Shown here one piece after another: positions 45,556-53,325 of a stretch of 64,000 nt of DNA. The notes under the pieces are model-generated. The model saw only the letters and a program-made list of their open reading frames with translations. It searched no databases and had not been told where the DNA came from. This stretch comes from Rhizobium sp. 11515TR (GTDB lineage: Bacteria > Pseudomonadota > Alphaproteobacteria > Rhizobiales > Rhizobiaceae). Within the stretch, counting starts at the first letter, position 1. Each line of letters opens with the position of its first letter. The position numbers and the translations under genes were made by a program. The DNA lies in assembly GCF_002277895.1 (NCBI RefSeq), contig NZ_CP022999.1:434001-498000 (forward strand). Direction: 5' to 3'.

Positions 45556-45701
45556 GACAGCTCCCCTTTCATTTTTTTGAGCTGTTAAGAATGGTAATAG
45601 CTCTATAGAGTTTTAGAAGTTCCCATGCTTGTACGCATGTTCCAACCACTTGAACGATGGCTCCGGGCGCGGTGGCATTCGTCCTCCAAAGCATGCGGTG
45701 G

Positions 45702-47162
45702 TTAGTGCCCACCGAACATGCTCCTAATCGCGTGCACGAGGTCGGCTCGCGTTCCGTCCGAATGGTTCGGAGGAGGTGACCCAGCCTCGCTATGTGATCC
45801 ATGTCGGTGCAGTCGTCTCGCCAGGTCCTTGATTAAGAGTGGCCGCTCTATAGCGAGGCTATCGAACACTGACTTCTCGACCTCGTAGAATACGGCAGGT
45901 GTCAAGGTAAGAGACTGGCTTTCCTCGGGCTGCCCTGCAAATACCCCCCAGGCTCCAAGGACGTCGCCGGGAGCTAGTCTCTTGACGATCTCACCTTGAT
46001 CGCGTCGCAAAGCGACTCCCTCGCGAACGATCAGCAGCCTGGTCGAGACGGACCCCTTTGCCAATAACTCCTCCCCCGAATCCGTCTTCTTTTCGATCGC
46101 GCCGGCGGCGACCGCATCTTGCTCCTCTTCCGTGAGATCCGAGAAAAGCGGGATTGACTTCAACAACGTCAACGCCGAACTCTTGGGAGGATTGATTTGG
46201 CCGTCTTGAATAATCTGGCTCCCCACCGGCTTCGCCAGAACAAGCCCGTTAGCAAGACAATGCCTATATACAAGATCGATGACATCATTTCTGGCCGCGC
46301 TACGCTGAGCCAGGCTTGTAACCCTGAAGAAGAGTTGAATGTCGATTGCTGCCCCGTCGATACCCATCAAGGATGCGCTTGATGGCGGCTCTTGGACAAT
46401 GCTATTGCAGCTGCTGAGGGCATCCAGCATCACCTTGAGCACAAAGCCGGGAGTATGGGTCGGGACAATACGGACATCTAACATGACCTGATGCGTTTCA
46501 TCTGGTTTGCTAACGTTCGTCAAACCCTGCTTAGCCAGGACGCTATTCGGCATCACAACCAGGTTTTGGGTGCCCGTAAGAAAATAAGTCGAACGCCAGT
46601 TGCTTGCGACGACGCGACCCTCAGTTCCATCGGCAAGCGATATCCAGTCTCCGATCGTGTATGGTCTTCCGAGAGTTAACGCGATGCCCGAGAAAACATC
46701 GCCAAGAGTGTTCTGAAGCGCGAGGCCGAGAATGATCGCGAACACCCCTGAGGTGGCGAGAATTGTTCCGATTGGCACGCCGAAGACGAATGCCATGACA
46801 GAAAGCAGTACCCCGAGGTAGACGATGGCAACTAGGAGGTCCTGTATAAGGCGTGCTTCCCGGGGCCTTCCGTCGAGCACGATGTAGATCCTTACAAACC
46901 CGATCGTGGCCCAAGAGAGGTGCGTCCACCAGAGTATCTTAGCCATGACGACGAGTGAACCGGTTCCGTCCAAGTGCGGCGCGTCGAACCGGAAAGGCAT
47001 AATGCGTGCGCTAACAAGCACCGCGGTCATCGCTAGAAAGAAGAAGATCTGCGTTACGAGTCTTTCGTTTGGTCGAGACCGGCCCTGTAGGTGCCACACG
47101 ACAATGCCGGTTATGCCGAGCAAATCTATCAAGGTGGTAAGAAAAATGGTGTTTTGAGACAT
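45702..47162 (-). CDS. MscS-type mechanosensitive channel with cyclic-nucleotide-binding domain
   Basis: A 486-residue inner-membrane protein with about four N-terminal helices, the MscS pore block (SGVFAIILGLALQNTLGDVFSG) and the beta domain (PYTIGDWISLADGTEGRV). From about residue 335 a cNMP-binding domain follows (IPLFSDLTEEEQ, GDVLGAWGVFAG). This matches bacterial cyclic-nucleotide-gated MscS-like channels. The class III cyclase at 57509-58672 could supply the ligand. The C-terminus is Pro/His-rich. Confidence 0.85.
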   Translation of the reverse strand: MSQNTIFLTTLIDLLGITGIVVWHLQGRSRPNERLVTQIFFFLAMTAVLVSARIMPFRFDAPHLDGTGSLVVMAKILWWTHLSWATIGFVRIYIVLDGRPREARLIQDLLVAIVYLGVLLSVMAFVFGVPIGTILATSGVFAIILGLALQNTLGDVFSGIALTLGRPYTIGDWISLADGTEGRVVASNWRSTYFLTGTQNLVVMPNSVLAKQGLTNVSKPDETHQVMLDVRIVPTHTPGFVLKVMLDALSSCNSIVQEPPSSASLMGIDGAAIDIQLFFRVTSLAQRSAARNDVIDLVYRHCLANGLVLAKPVGSQIIQDGQINPPKSSALTLLKSIPLFSDLTEEEQDAVAAGAIEKKTDSGEELLAKGSVSTRLLIVREGVALRRDQGEIVKRLAPGDVLGAWGVFAGQPEESQSLTLTPAVFYEVEKSVFDSLAIERPLLIKDLARRLHRHGSHSEAGSPPPNHSDGTRADLVHAIRSMFGGH

Positions 47163-47265
47163 ACGAACCCGTGTTTGCGGCGAGATATGCGCGCAAAGCC
47201 GCTTATCCCGTCGCCTCTCAGAGGATTTTTGACAGCAGTCTACCCTCTGACGGGCTCTCTCGATA

Positions 47266-47886
47266 CTAAACCAATTGGTAGGGGCTCTGATCGAATATGT
47301 TGATCCAGCCCGGCTGTGCCCTCACTCGCCCGAGCCATCCGGCAATGGCAACAAACCGTTCCATCTCATATTTTCCCTGATGTGCCAGAGACACGTATGC
47401 AAAGACCGCCAAGTCGGCGACCGTGTATCTATCACCCACCAACCACTCACGGTTTGCCAGCCAACGCTCCAACTTTTCAAGACCGAGATAGCCGTCAGCG
47501 TGCAGTCGCTCGATCTGTTGCGACATTTTGTCGGCCAATCCACGAATATGGTAGACCCTGGCCATAGCAAGAAAGCGTTGGAGGTCTCCCTGTTCGAAAA
47601 ACATCCAGCCTATGACCTGCGATCGGAGATACGGATCGTCGTAAAGGTATTGTGTCCCTTCGCTTAGGTAGAGAAGGATGGCAGCCGACTCGACTACACT
47701 CCGCCCGTCTTCGAGCTCAAGAACGGGGACGCGGCTGAAACGGCTCAGCTTATAGAAATTGTCGGTCTTCGTCTCACCCGCCTCCAGGTCGAGGGTGCGT
47801 CTTTCGAAGGGCAACTTTAGCTGGTTTAGCAGGATCCTTATCTTCCATGAGTTGCCTGAATAACGGCTGTCATAGAGTCTGAGCAT
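47266..47886 (-). CDS. glutathione S-transferase
   Basis: A 206-residue canonical GST with an N-terminal thioredoxin domain (LYDSRYSGNSWKIRILL, RVPVLELEDG, VVESAAILLYL) and a helical C-terminal domain (DRYTVADLAVFAYV). The candidate catalytic Ser lies in SGNSWK near residue 13. It probably conjugates glutathione to electrophiles or isomerises ring-cleavage products. It is downstream of the CBS gene by 100 bases on the same strand. Confidence 0.87.
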   Translation of the reverse strand: MLRLYDSRYSGNSWKIRILLNQLKLPFERRTLDLEAGETKTDNFYKLSRFSRVPVLELEDGRSVVESAAILLYLSEGTQYLYDDPYLRSQVIGWMFFEQGDLQRFLAMARVYHIRGLADKMSQQIERLHADGYLGLEKLERWLANREWLVGDRYTVADLAVFAYVSLAHQGKYEMERFVAIAGWLGRVRAQPGWINIFDQSPYQLV

Positions 47887-47986
47887 CGCGTGCGTTCCCT
47901 CGCCTTTTCAATCTAGCGAGTCACACTCTAGCCCTTAACCTCGCGGTATGGCTATCAAATTTAGGCTTGCATTCGATCCATCCGCC

Positions 47987-48415
47987 TCAACCAGTGATGT
48001 ATGACCTTATATATTCGGCCTCGTATTCTATGGCTCGGATGTGATGCCTGACAGCGTCGCCAATTGAGACTATGCCTGCCAGCCGGCCGTCGTGTTCCAC
48101 CGGCAGATGGCGAGCTTTTTGTTTATTCATGACGTCCATCAGACCATTGATGCTAGTCGTTCGGCTGCAAGAGAAGACATTCTTCCACATGACTTCCGAG
48201 AGTTGCAGCTCCATGCAGGAAATCCCGCGCTGAACAATTGCGCCGACTACATCCCGCTCAGTAAATATGCCCTCGATCCGGTTCTCGCGGTCAACGATGA
48301 TTACCGCACCAATATGGTTCGAGTGAAGCAAGCGACACGCGTCCTTCACGGTATCGGTGCCAGAAGCAGTTACAACATTGCACCCCTTCTCCATTAAAAT
48401 GGCATGCACAGACAT
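47987..48415 (-). CDS. CBS-domain pair protein
   Basis: A 142-residue protein made of two CBS domains (HIGAVIIVDRENRIEGIFTE and ARHLPVEHDGRLAGIVSIGD). Such stand-alone CBS proteins bind adenosine nucleotides and tune partner proteins. It lies 32 bases after the amidase gene and probably belongs to the same operon. Confidence 0.85.
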   Translation of the reverse strand: MSVHAILMEKGCNVVTASGTDTVKDACRLLHSNHIGAVIIVDRENRIEGIFTERDVVGAIVQRGISCMELQLSEVMWKNVFSCSRTTSINGLMDVMNKQKARHLPVEHDGRLAGIVSIGDAVRHHIRAIEYEAEYIRSYITG

Positions 48416-48447
48416 TTAGTCCTCTCCCCGTTCATGGTTACCTGAGA

Positions 48448-49791
48448 TCAACTCGGCCGCGCCAACACCAGATGCGCCTCAACTTCAGACGCGAAGGCCA
48501 GAAGCCCGTTGTCTCGACCCCTCCTAGCGGCGATCTGCAATCCGACTGGCATCCCGTCTGCCTCGGCTCGAGATATCGGCAACGATAAGGCTGGCATGCC
48601 CGCAAGGTTGAATGGCGCGGTATAGAACATCAGCGCCTCTCGAACGCTGCCGTTCCACGAACCAATCGTAATCTGATCAGCTCCGACGGCTGGAGCCGTG
48701 CATGGACACGTTGGCAGGAGTAAGAAGTCAAGATCGGCCATCGCGTTATCGAGCTGATGAACGAACACTCGGCGAACTTGTTGACTGTCCGCATAGGTCC
48801 TGATCGTTGTCTCCTCAGCCATTGCAAGGCGGCTAGCGGTCTCGGGGCCGTACGATGCCTGGACATACTCTCTATCGTGCCGGCTGAAATGGACCATGCC
48901 ACCTTCGGCAAGAACAATCCCAGCGAAAGCTTCAAATCCTCGCTTAAACGACGGCAGTTCTCCCACCTCGACCAAATCATAGTGAGGTTCGAGAACAGCA
49001 TAAGCCTTCTCGAGCGAACGCTGGACGTCCGAAGAAATCGGAAGATCATTGGTTTTGCCCGCGACACCTATTCGATACCGCGAGGTTCGCGGCGCGATAT
49101 CGTTCCTAATACCGAGGGCGGACACAACCATCTCCACATCACCGACGGATCTCCCCATCACCCCGACATGGTCCAGTGACGGCGCAAGAGGAAAGACACC
49201 CTCTATTGAGAGCAACCCGTAGGTCGGCTTGAAACCAACAACCCCGCAGAGGGCCGCGGGAATACGAACCGAGCCGCCGGTGTCGGTTCCAAGCCCCGCG
49301 CTGACAGTTCCATAGGCGATCGCCGCTGCCATACCGCCGCTCGAACCGCCCGGGATTTTACCGTGATCCCATGGGTTCAATGTATCGCCAAAGTAATCAC
49401 TCGCTGTTGTCACGCCCCATGCGAATTCATGGGTGGTCGTCTTGCCGATAATAGCGGCCCCCCTCTTTCTTAGGATGCGGATAATCTCAGCGTCGGCGGA
49501 CGGCATGTTCTCAGAGTAGGCCGGCGAGCCATACCGTGTTGCCAAACCGGCTGTATCAAAGAGATCCTTGACGGCAACAGGTATGCCTTCGAGTGCTCGT
49601 GCCTTCCGGTCCCGGTAGCGGTCGTCCGACACAGCTCCGGACAGCCGCGCCCCAAGGGCGTCAATTTCCGCGAATGCGCGGATTTCGGTGCGGCAGCTCT
49701 GAGCAGATGCAATTGCCGCCTCAACTACAGCAGTCGGTAGCAGTCGCCCGGCGGCGTAGTCTGATAGCAGTCCGGCTAGCGAGTGTGTCAC
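48448..49791 (-). CDS. amidase-signature-family hydrolase
   Basis: A 447-residue amidase. The Ser-cisSer-Lys triad is visible: Lys near residue 73 in PVAVKDLFD, Ser in PGGSSGG and the nucleophile Ser in TDTGGSVRIP. It is 14 bases after the maleylacetate-reductase-type gene, so it is part of the same operon. It could hydrolyse an aryl amide or carbamate whose ring enters the hydroquinone route (inference). GatA function is unlikely given context. Confidence 0.87.
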   Translation of the reverse strand: MTHSLAGLLSDYAAGRLLPTAVVEAAIASAQSCRTEIRAFAEIDALGARLSGAVSDDRYRDRKARALEGIPVAVKDLFDTAGLATRYGSPAYSENMPSADAEIIRILRKRGAAIIGKTTTHEFAWGVTTASDYFGDTLNPWDHGKIPGGSSGGMAAAIAYGTVSAGLGTDTGGSVRIPAALCGVVGFKPTYGLLSIEGVFPLAPSLDHVGVMGRSVGDVEMVVSALGIRNDIAPRTSRYRIGVAGKTNDLPISSDVQRSLEKAYAVLEPHYDLVEVGELPSFKRGFEAFAGIVLAEGGMVHFSRHDREYVQASYGPETASRLAMAEETTIRTYADSQQVRRVFVHQLDNAMADLDFLLLPTCPCTAPAVGADQITIGSWNGSVREALMFYTAPFNLAGMPALSLPISRAEADGMPVGLQIAARRGRDNGLLAFASEVEAHLVLARPS

Positions 49792-49805
49792 GTCGGCTCC
49801 ATTTC

Positions 49806-50924
49806 CTACCAGAGGCTCTCGAGGAGATCGGAAAGTTTGGTGCGCGCGTCTACACCGAGATCTGCGACCTCCCGGGGATAATTCTCGACTAGCAATTCGG
49901 CAACATTCGAAATCAAGCTTCTGTCGAAGCCGATCTCCCTCAGTTTTGAGGGCAAGCCGAGGAAAGTCACAATGCCGCTGATGTCACTTGAGAGAGCGGA
50001 AGCAGCTTCGCGTCCACGGGCGCGGACATTGAATATTCTGAGCTTGTCCCCGTAAAAGGACGCGCAGGCTTCGATGACCGGAGCCAGCGTGATGCAGGAC
50101 GTGAGGCTGTGCGGTACCCCGAAGCTTCCGCCAAGAATGTGACCGATACGGTGGCTCAAGCCGTAAATTACGGACGCTGGAAAGAAATAACACTGCCAGG
50201 CAGCCAACTGAAGTTGAAGTAAGTCGTCAAGTGTGATTGATCCAGCATCGAGCGCGTGCTGCGTCTCGCCCTCTGAAGGCCACCGATTGAGAACGCCCAA
50301 GAAACGAGCCACACCGCTGGCCGCGAGAACCGCGTGCGGATGGTCTGCCTCCACTAACCGCATCCCCTCGACAGCATGATCGATTCCCTTGATAGCGGAA
50401 GAAAGTAGTAGTCGCCGCGGCGTACCTCGGATTAGTTCAGGGTCGATGATTACGACCCGAGGAGCTGTCTCCCTAACCGCGTAGCTCCGCTTGAACTTGA
50501 TCTCCCCTTGCGTTTCGGTAACACCAAAATAATGCGAAAACTCTGAACCCGATAATGTGGTGGGAAGAGCAGCAATCGGAAGAATCTTGCCATGCCGAAC
50601 TTGGTAGAAGTGCGACACGGCCTTTGCCGCGTCGAGTACCGAACCGCCGCCAAGAGCGATGATCGATTTCGCCCCCGTGCTTTCGCAAGCCCGCAAAGCG
50701 TTGTTGACGGCCGTCTCGGGAACGTGCGGCGGAAGCTCTAGAAACTCGCCCACGATGTCGGAGCCGATGGAGGCGATCACCTCATTAGCTAGCCCAGCCA
50801 ACGGCTCCACCGTGAACAATATAGGCCTCTCGATGCCGTAATGACTAAGTTTCACAAGGGCATCGGCTAGGATATGGCGGCCCCAGACGACTCTTTCTTG
50901 CGGTAGATAATCAAGCTGCTGCAT
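49806..50924 (-). CDS. maleylacetate reductase-type iron alcohol dehydrogenase
   Basis: A 372-residue Fe-ADH/MAR-family protein. ALGGGSVLDAAKA gives the nucleotide loop, LPTTLSGSEFSHYFG the second glycine-rich motif, and GIDHAVEG with GLSHRIGHILGG carry candidate metal histidines. It is only distantly similar to the reductase at 37360, so the two are not a recent duplicate. Position directly after the VOC dioxygenase (31 bases) supports reduction of a maleylacetate-type cleavage product. Confidence 0.8.
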   Translation of the reverse strand: MQQLDYLPQERVVWGRHILADALVKLSHYGIERPILFTVEPLAGLANEVIASIGSDIVGEFLELPPHVPETAVNNALRACESTGAKSIIALGGGSVLDAAKAVSHFYQVRHGKILPIAALPTTLSGSEFSHYFGVTETQGEIKFKRSYAVRETAPRVVIIDPELIRGTPRRLLLSSAIKGIDHAVEGMRLVEADHPHAVLAASGVARFLGVLNRWPSEGETQHALDAGSITLDDLLQLQLAAWQCYFFPASVIYGLSHRIGHILGGSFGVPHSLTSCITLAPVIEACASFYGDKLRIFNVRARGREAASALSSDISGIVTFLGLPSKLREIGFDRSLISNVAELLVENYPREVADLGVDARTKLSDLLESLW

Positions 50925-50955
50925 GTTTTGCTCCTGCAGTCCGGATTGTCGTTGT

Positions 50956-52119
50956 TTAAGGCAGGACCGGCACAGGTGCAGGGCGGTAGATGATATGACG
51001 TTCGATCTCGCGACGTTCGCTCTCCAGATGTTCCGGAAGGCATAGCTTCTGACCTAAGAGCGCGGCGTCTTCGTCTATCGTAAAGCGGTTCGGGGTGGAC
51101 AGTGCACAAATATGGCCATCCGGATCACGGAAAAGGAACTGACGTGCGTATACCGTGTCCTGGATTTCCGACACGTCGATACCGACTTTCTTGAACCGCA
51201 CATGTTGGTCGGCGAGAGCGGCATCGTTTTCTACTTCCAACGCAAAATGATGCGAAAGTCCGGTACCAAGCCGGCCGCTCTTATACCCGGGCAGACCGAA
51301 GAAGGTCAGCACGGAGCCGGGCGATAGGTCCTCGTCGCAGGCGTAATAGAAATGGGTTCCGCCTTTCTCGTCGAGATAATCGGTCTTCTTGATGAGCCTG
51401 AGTCCCACCTTTTCCACGAAGAAGTTCTCGGTTCTCTCCGCGTTGCTCGAAATAGATGTGATGTGATGAAAACCTCGAAGGGCGAAATCCGATGTGACTT
51501 CGGGGACCGGCCGTGGCCAAGTTTCCATGGCGATCTGTAATTCGTCGCGACCACCGATCAGATTTTCCTTCGGTTGCGGGCGAAACCCTGAGCCGAGGAC
51601 CGCCTCGTCATGACCGAAGCCCGGCTCCGTCGTCGCAATTTCGATAATCGCGCCGTCGGGGTCGCGCAGGTAGATTGCATGGAAGTAATGCCGATTGTAG
51701 GGCCCGGTTACGTGGACGCCGTGATCGGAAAGGCGGCGCTTCCACTTCAAAAGTCCGTCCCTGTTCGGCACGTGCAGAGCAAGATGATGGTTCGTACCAG
51801 CACCCCAACGTCCCTTGGGATCTCCGACCCGAGGATTGGAGACGCCGTCACGTGTAGCATTCTCTTCGACGAAGCCTCCATCTGGCATCATATAGAAAAT
51901 TGGATTCCATTCGATATACATGACGGTTTCGCCACGGTGTGGCTCATTTTCGAACGACTGGAAGCCAAAGGTGACAATCGGAAGACGGGCATCGTGGTGA
52001 TGAACCGTCCGCTTGACGACCGGCAAGCCGAGAACCCTGTTATAGAAGTCCTCCGTCCGTTTGATGTTGGCCGCAACGAAAGTCTGGCTGTTGACGCCTC
52101 TGATGATCATCTGGTTCAT
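50956..52119 (-). CDS. VOC-superfamily ring-cleaving dioxygenase (MhqO/LinE/PcpA-like)
   Basis: A 387-residue protein of four VOC modules, as in hydroquinone-cleaving dioxygenases of the PcpA/LinE/MhqO group. Those enzymes use a His-His-Glu iron site from modules 1 and 4. Here module 1 has Asn10 instead of the HHIT His and module 4 lacks the Glu (DGHICALST near 335-342). Instead the complete set appears in modules 2 and 3: His111/His112 (TNHHLAL), Glu160 (GAIIEIAT) and His219 (GFHHITS). It probably cleaves a (chloro)hydroquinone or similar ring. AAGGTGG precedes the ATG. It is the first gene of the leftward operon and divergent from the quinone reductase, with a shared pair of palindromes between. 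Confidence 0.75.
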   Translation of the reverse strand: MNQMIIRGVNSQTFVAANIKRTEDFYNRVLGLPVVKRTVHHHDARLPIVTFGFQSFENEPHRGETVMYIEWNPIFYMMPDGGFVEENATRDGVSNPRVGDPKGRWGAGTNHHLALHVPNRDGLLKWKRRLSDHGVHVTGPYNRHYFHAIYLRDPDGAIIEIATTEPGFGHDEAVLGSGFRPQPKENLIGGRDELQIAMETWPRPVPEVTSDFALRGFHHITSISSNAERTENFFVEKVGLRLIKKTDYLDEKGGTHFYYACDEDLSPGSVLTFFGLPGYKSGRLGTGLSHHFALEVENDAALADQHVRFKKVGIDVSEIQDTVYARQFLFRDPDGHICALSTPNRFTIDEDAALLGQKLCLPEHLESERREIERHIIYRPAPVPVLP

Positions 52120-52225
52120 GTTCCACCTTTGCTATTTTCGTTCGTGCTCGGCCTTGGCTGGCTCGATCGACTGCAACCGTATGGCCAGGTTCCTTCCACC
52201 TGAAGTCGGCACGAGAGAAACGGAG

Positions 52226-52243
52226 CGTCCAAAATCATGGACG
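52226..52243. promoter_or_regulatory. palindromic operator copy 1, CGTCCA-N6-TGGACG
   Basis: CGTCCAAAATCATGGACG: perfect 6-base arms, centred 115 bases upstream of the VOC dioxygenase start. Confidence 0.6.
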
Positions 52244-52341
52244 TAAACATCGCGAGTGGTGTCAATCCGCCCCTACAAATCCTGCCTTGGGCCGCGATTC
52301 ACCACAACGGTGTCGGCGAGGACCATGTTTGCGAAAGCGAT

Positions 52342-52359
52342 CGTCCAATTTTTTGGACG
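52342..52359. promoter_or_regulatory. palindromic operator copy 2, CGTCCA-N6-TGGACG
   Basis: CGTCCAATTTTTTGGACG: same arms and spacing as copy 1, centred 106 bases upstream of the WrbA start. Confidence 0.6.
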
Positions 52360-52456
52360 CACATTCCGGCTTTTGACGGCTTTTTAGGAAGGTCGTGGTT
52401 CGCCATTTTCCAGGCACGGCTGTGGCATGAGCCAACAGCGATAACTGGAGGCAGAT

Positions 52457-53086
52457 ATGTCGAAACCAAAGGTGCTGATCGCATTTTATTCGCGGAACAG
52501 TTCTACCGAAATTCTAGCAAACGCGATCGCTCAGGGAGCGATCGAGGAGGGTGCGGAGGTACGTCTTCGTCGCGCGCGCGAATTTGTCGGTGACGACATC
52601 ATGTCTCAGGTGCCGGGCTGGCGCGAGAACGCGCAGGCCATGAACCAGAAATACGAAGCTCCGAGCGAGGCGGACGCCGAATGGGCAGATGCGATCGTAT
52701 TCGGGACACCTACGCGCTTTGGCTCTATTTCGTCCGAACTCAAGGCCTATATCGATGGCCTCGGCGGGCTCTGGTTCCAAGGCAAACTCAATGGCAAGGT
52801 CGGCTCTGTTTTCGGAGCTACCTCTTCCCTCCACGGTGGAAATGAGTCGACGCTGCTGTCCATCTATACGCCGATGGCACATCTCGGACTTATCATCGTT
52901 CCACTCGGCTACGCGGACCCCGCGATGTTCAAGGCCGGCACTCCCTACGGCGCAACGCACGTCTCCGCCCGCGACAGCCTGAAACCAAACGACGATCATT
53001 TGGCTGTGGCACGCTTCCAGGGTCGTCGGGTCACCTCGGTGGCGCGCGGGCTGCTCCATGCAAAAATACCTGGCGCTGCCGCCTGA
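52457..53086 (+). CDS. wrbA: NAD(P)H:quinone oxidoreductase, WrbA type
   Basis: A 209-residue flavodoxin-fold quinone reductase that reduces quinones by two electrons to hydroquinones. FMN-binding blocks: AFYSRNSSTEILA, FGTPTRFGSIS near residues 82-92 and TSSLHGGNEST near 122-132. It is divergent from the VOC dioxygenase and may provide or protect its hydroquinone substrate. A hairpin follows seven bases after the stop. Confidence 0.88.
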   Translation: MSKPKVLIAFYSRNSSTEILANAIAQGAIEEGAEVRLRRAREFVGDDIMSQVPGWRENAQAMNQKYEAPSEADAEWADAIVFGTPTRFGSISSELKAYIDGLGGLWFQGKLNGKVGSVFGATSSLHGGNESTLLSIYTPMAHLGLIIVPLGYADPAMFKAGTPYGATHVSARDSLKPNDDHLAVARFQGRRVTSVARGLLHAKIPGAAA

Positions 53087-53092
53087 TATCGA

Positions 53093-53123
53093 GAGGACGG
53101 TGTGTCATCGGCACACCGTCCTC
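53093..53123 (+). terminator. hairpin terminator after wrbA
   Basis: Perfect 12-base arms GAGGACGGTGTG and CACACCGTCCTC with a 7-base loop directly after the stop codon. No T-run follows. Confidence 0.6.
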
Positions 53124-53325
53124 GACCGAGGCAGGCATGTCAAAATCCAGCTTCAGTCGGAAAAGATCCTTGCCCCTATGGATCGGCGGTTTTGCCGTTT
53201 CCATTCGGTGTTCGATGGTGAACTCGGAAAATCCCACAGCGTTCGCAATTTCTCGAAGACCGTTAGCCTTTCGGTGGGTGTTCGAACATTGGCAGCACCA
53301 ACCCAATTGCTCTTGAAGAAGTCGG

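Larger units (their letters stand above)
52120..52456. promoter_or_regulatory. divergent control region between VOC dioxygenase and WrbA
   Basis: A 337-base intergenic region with two copies of CGTCCA-N6-TGGACG, one about 115 bases from each start codon. No gene was seen. Confidence 0.55.
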
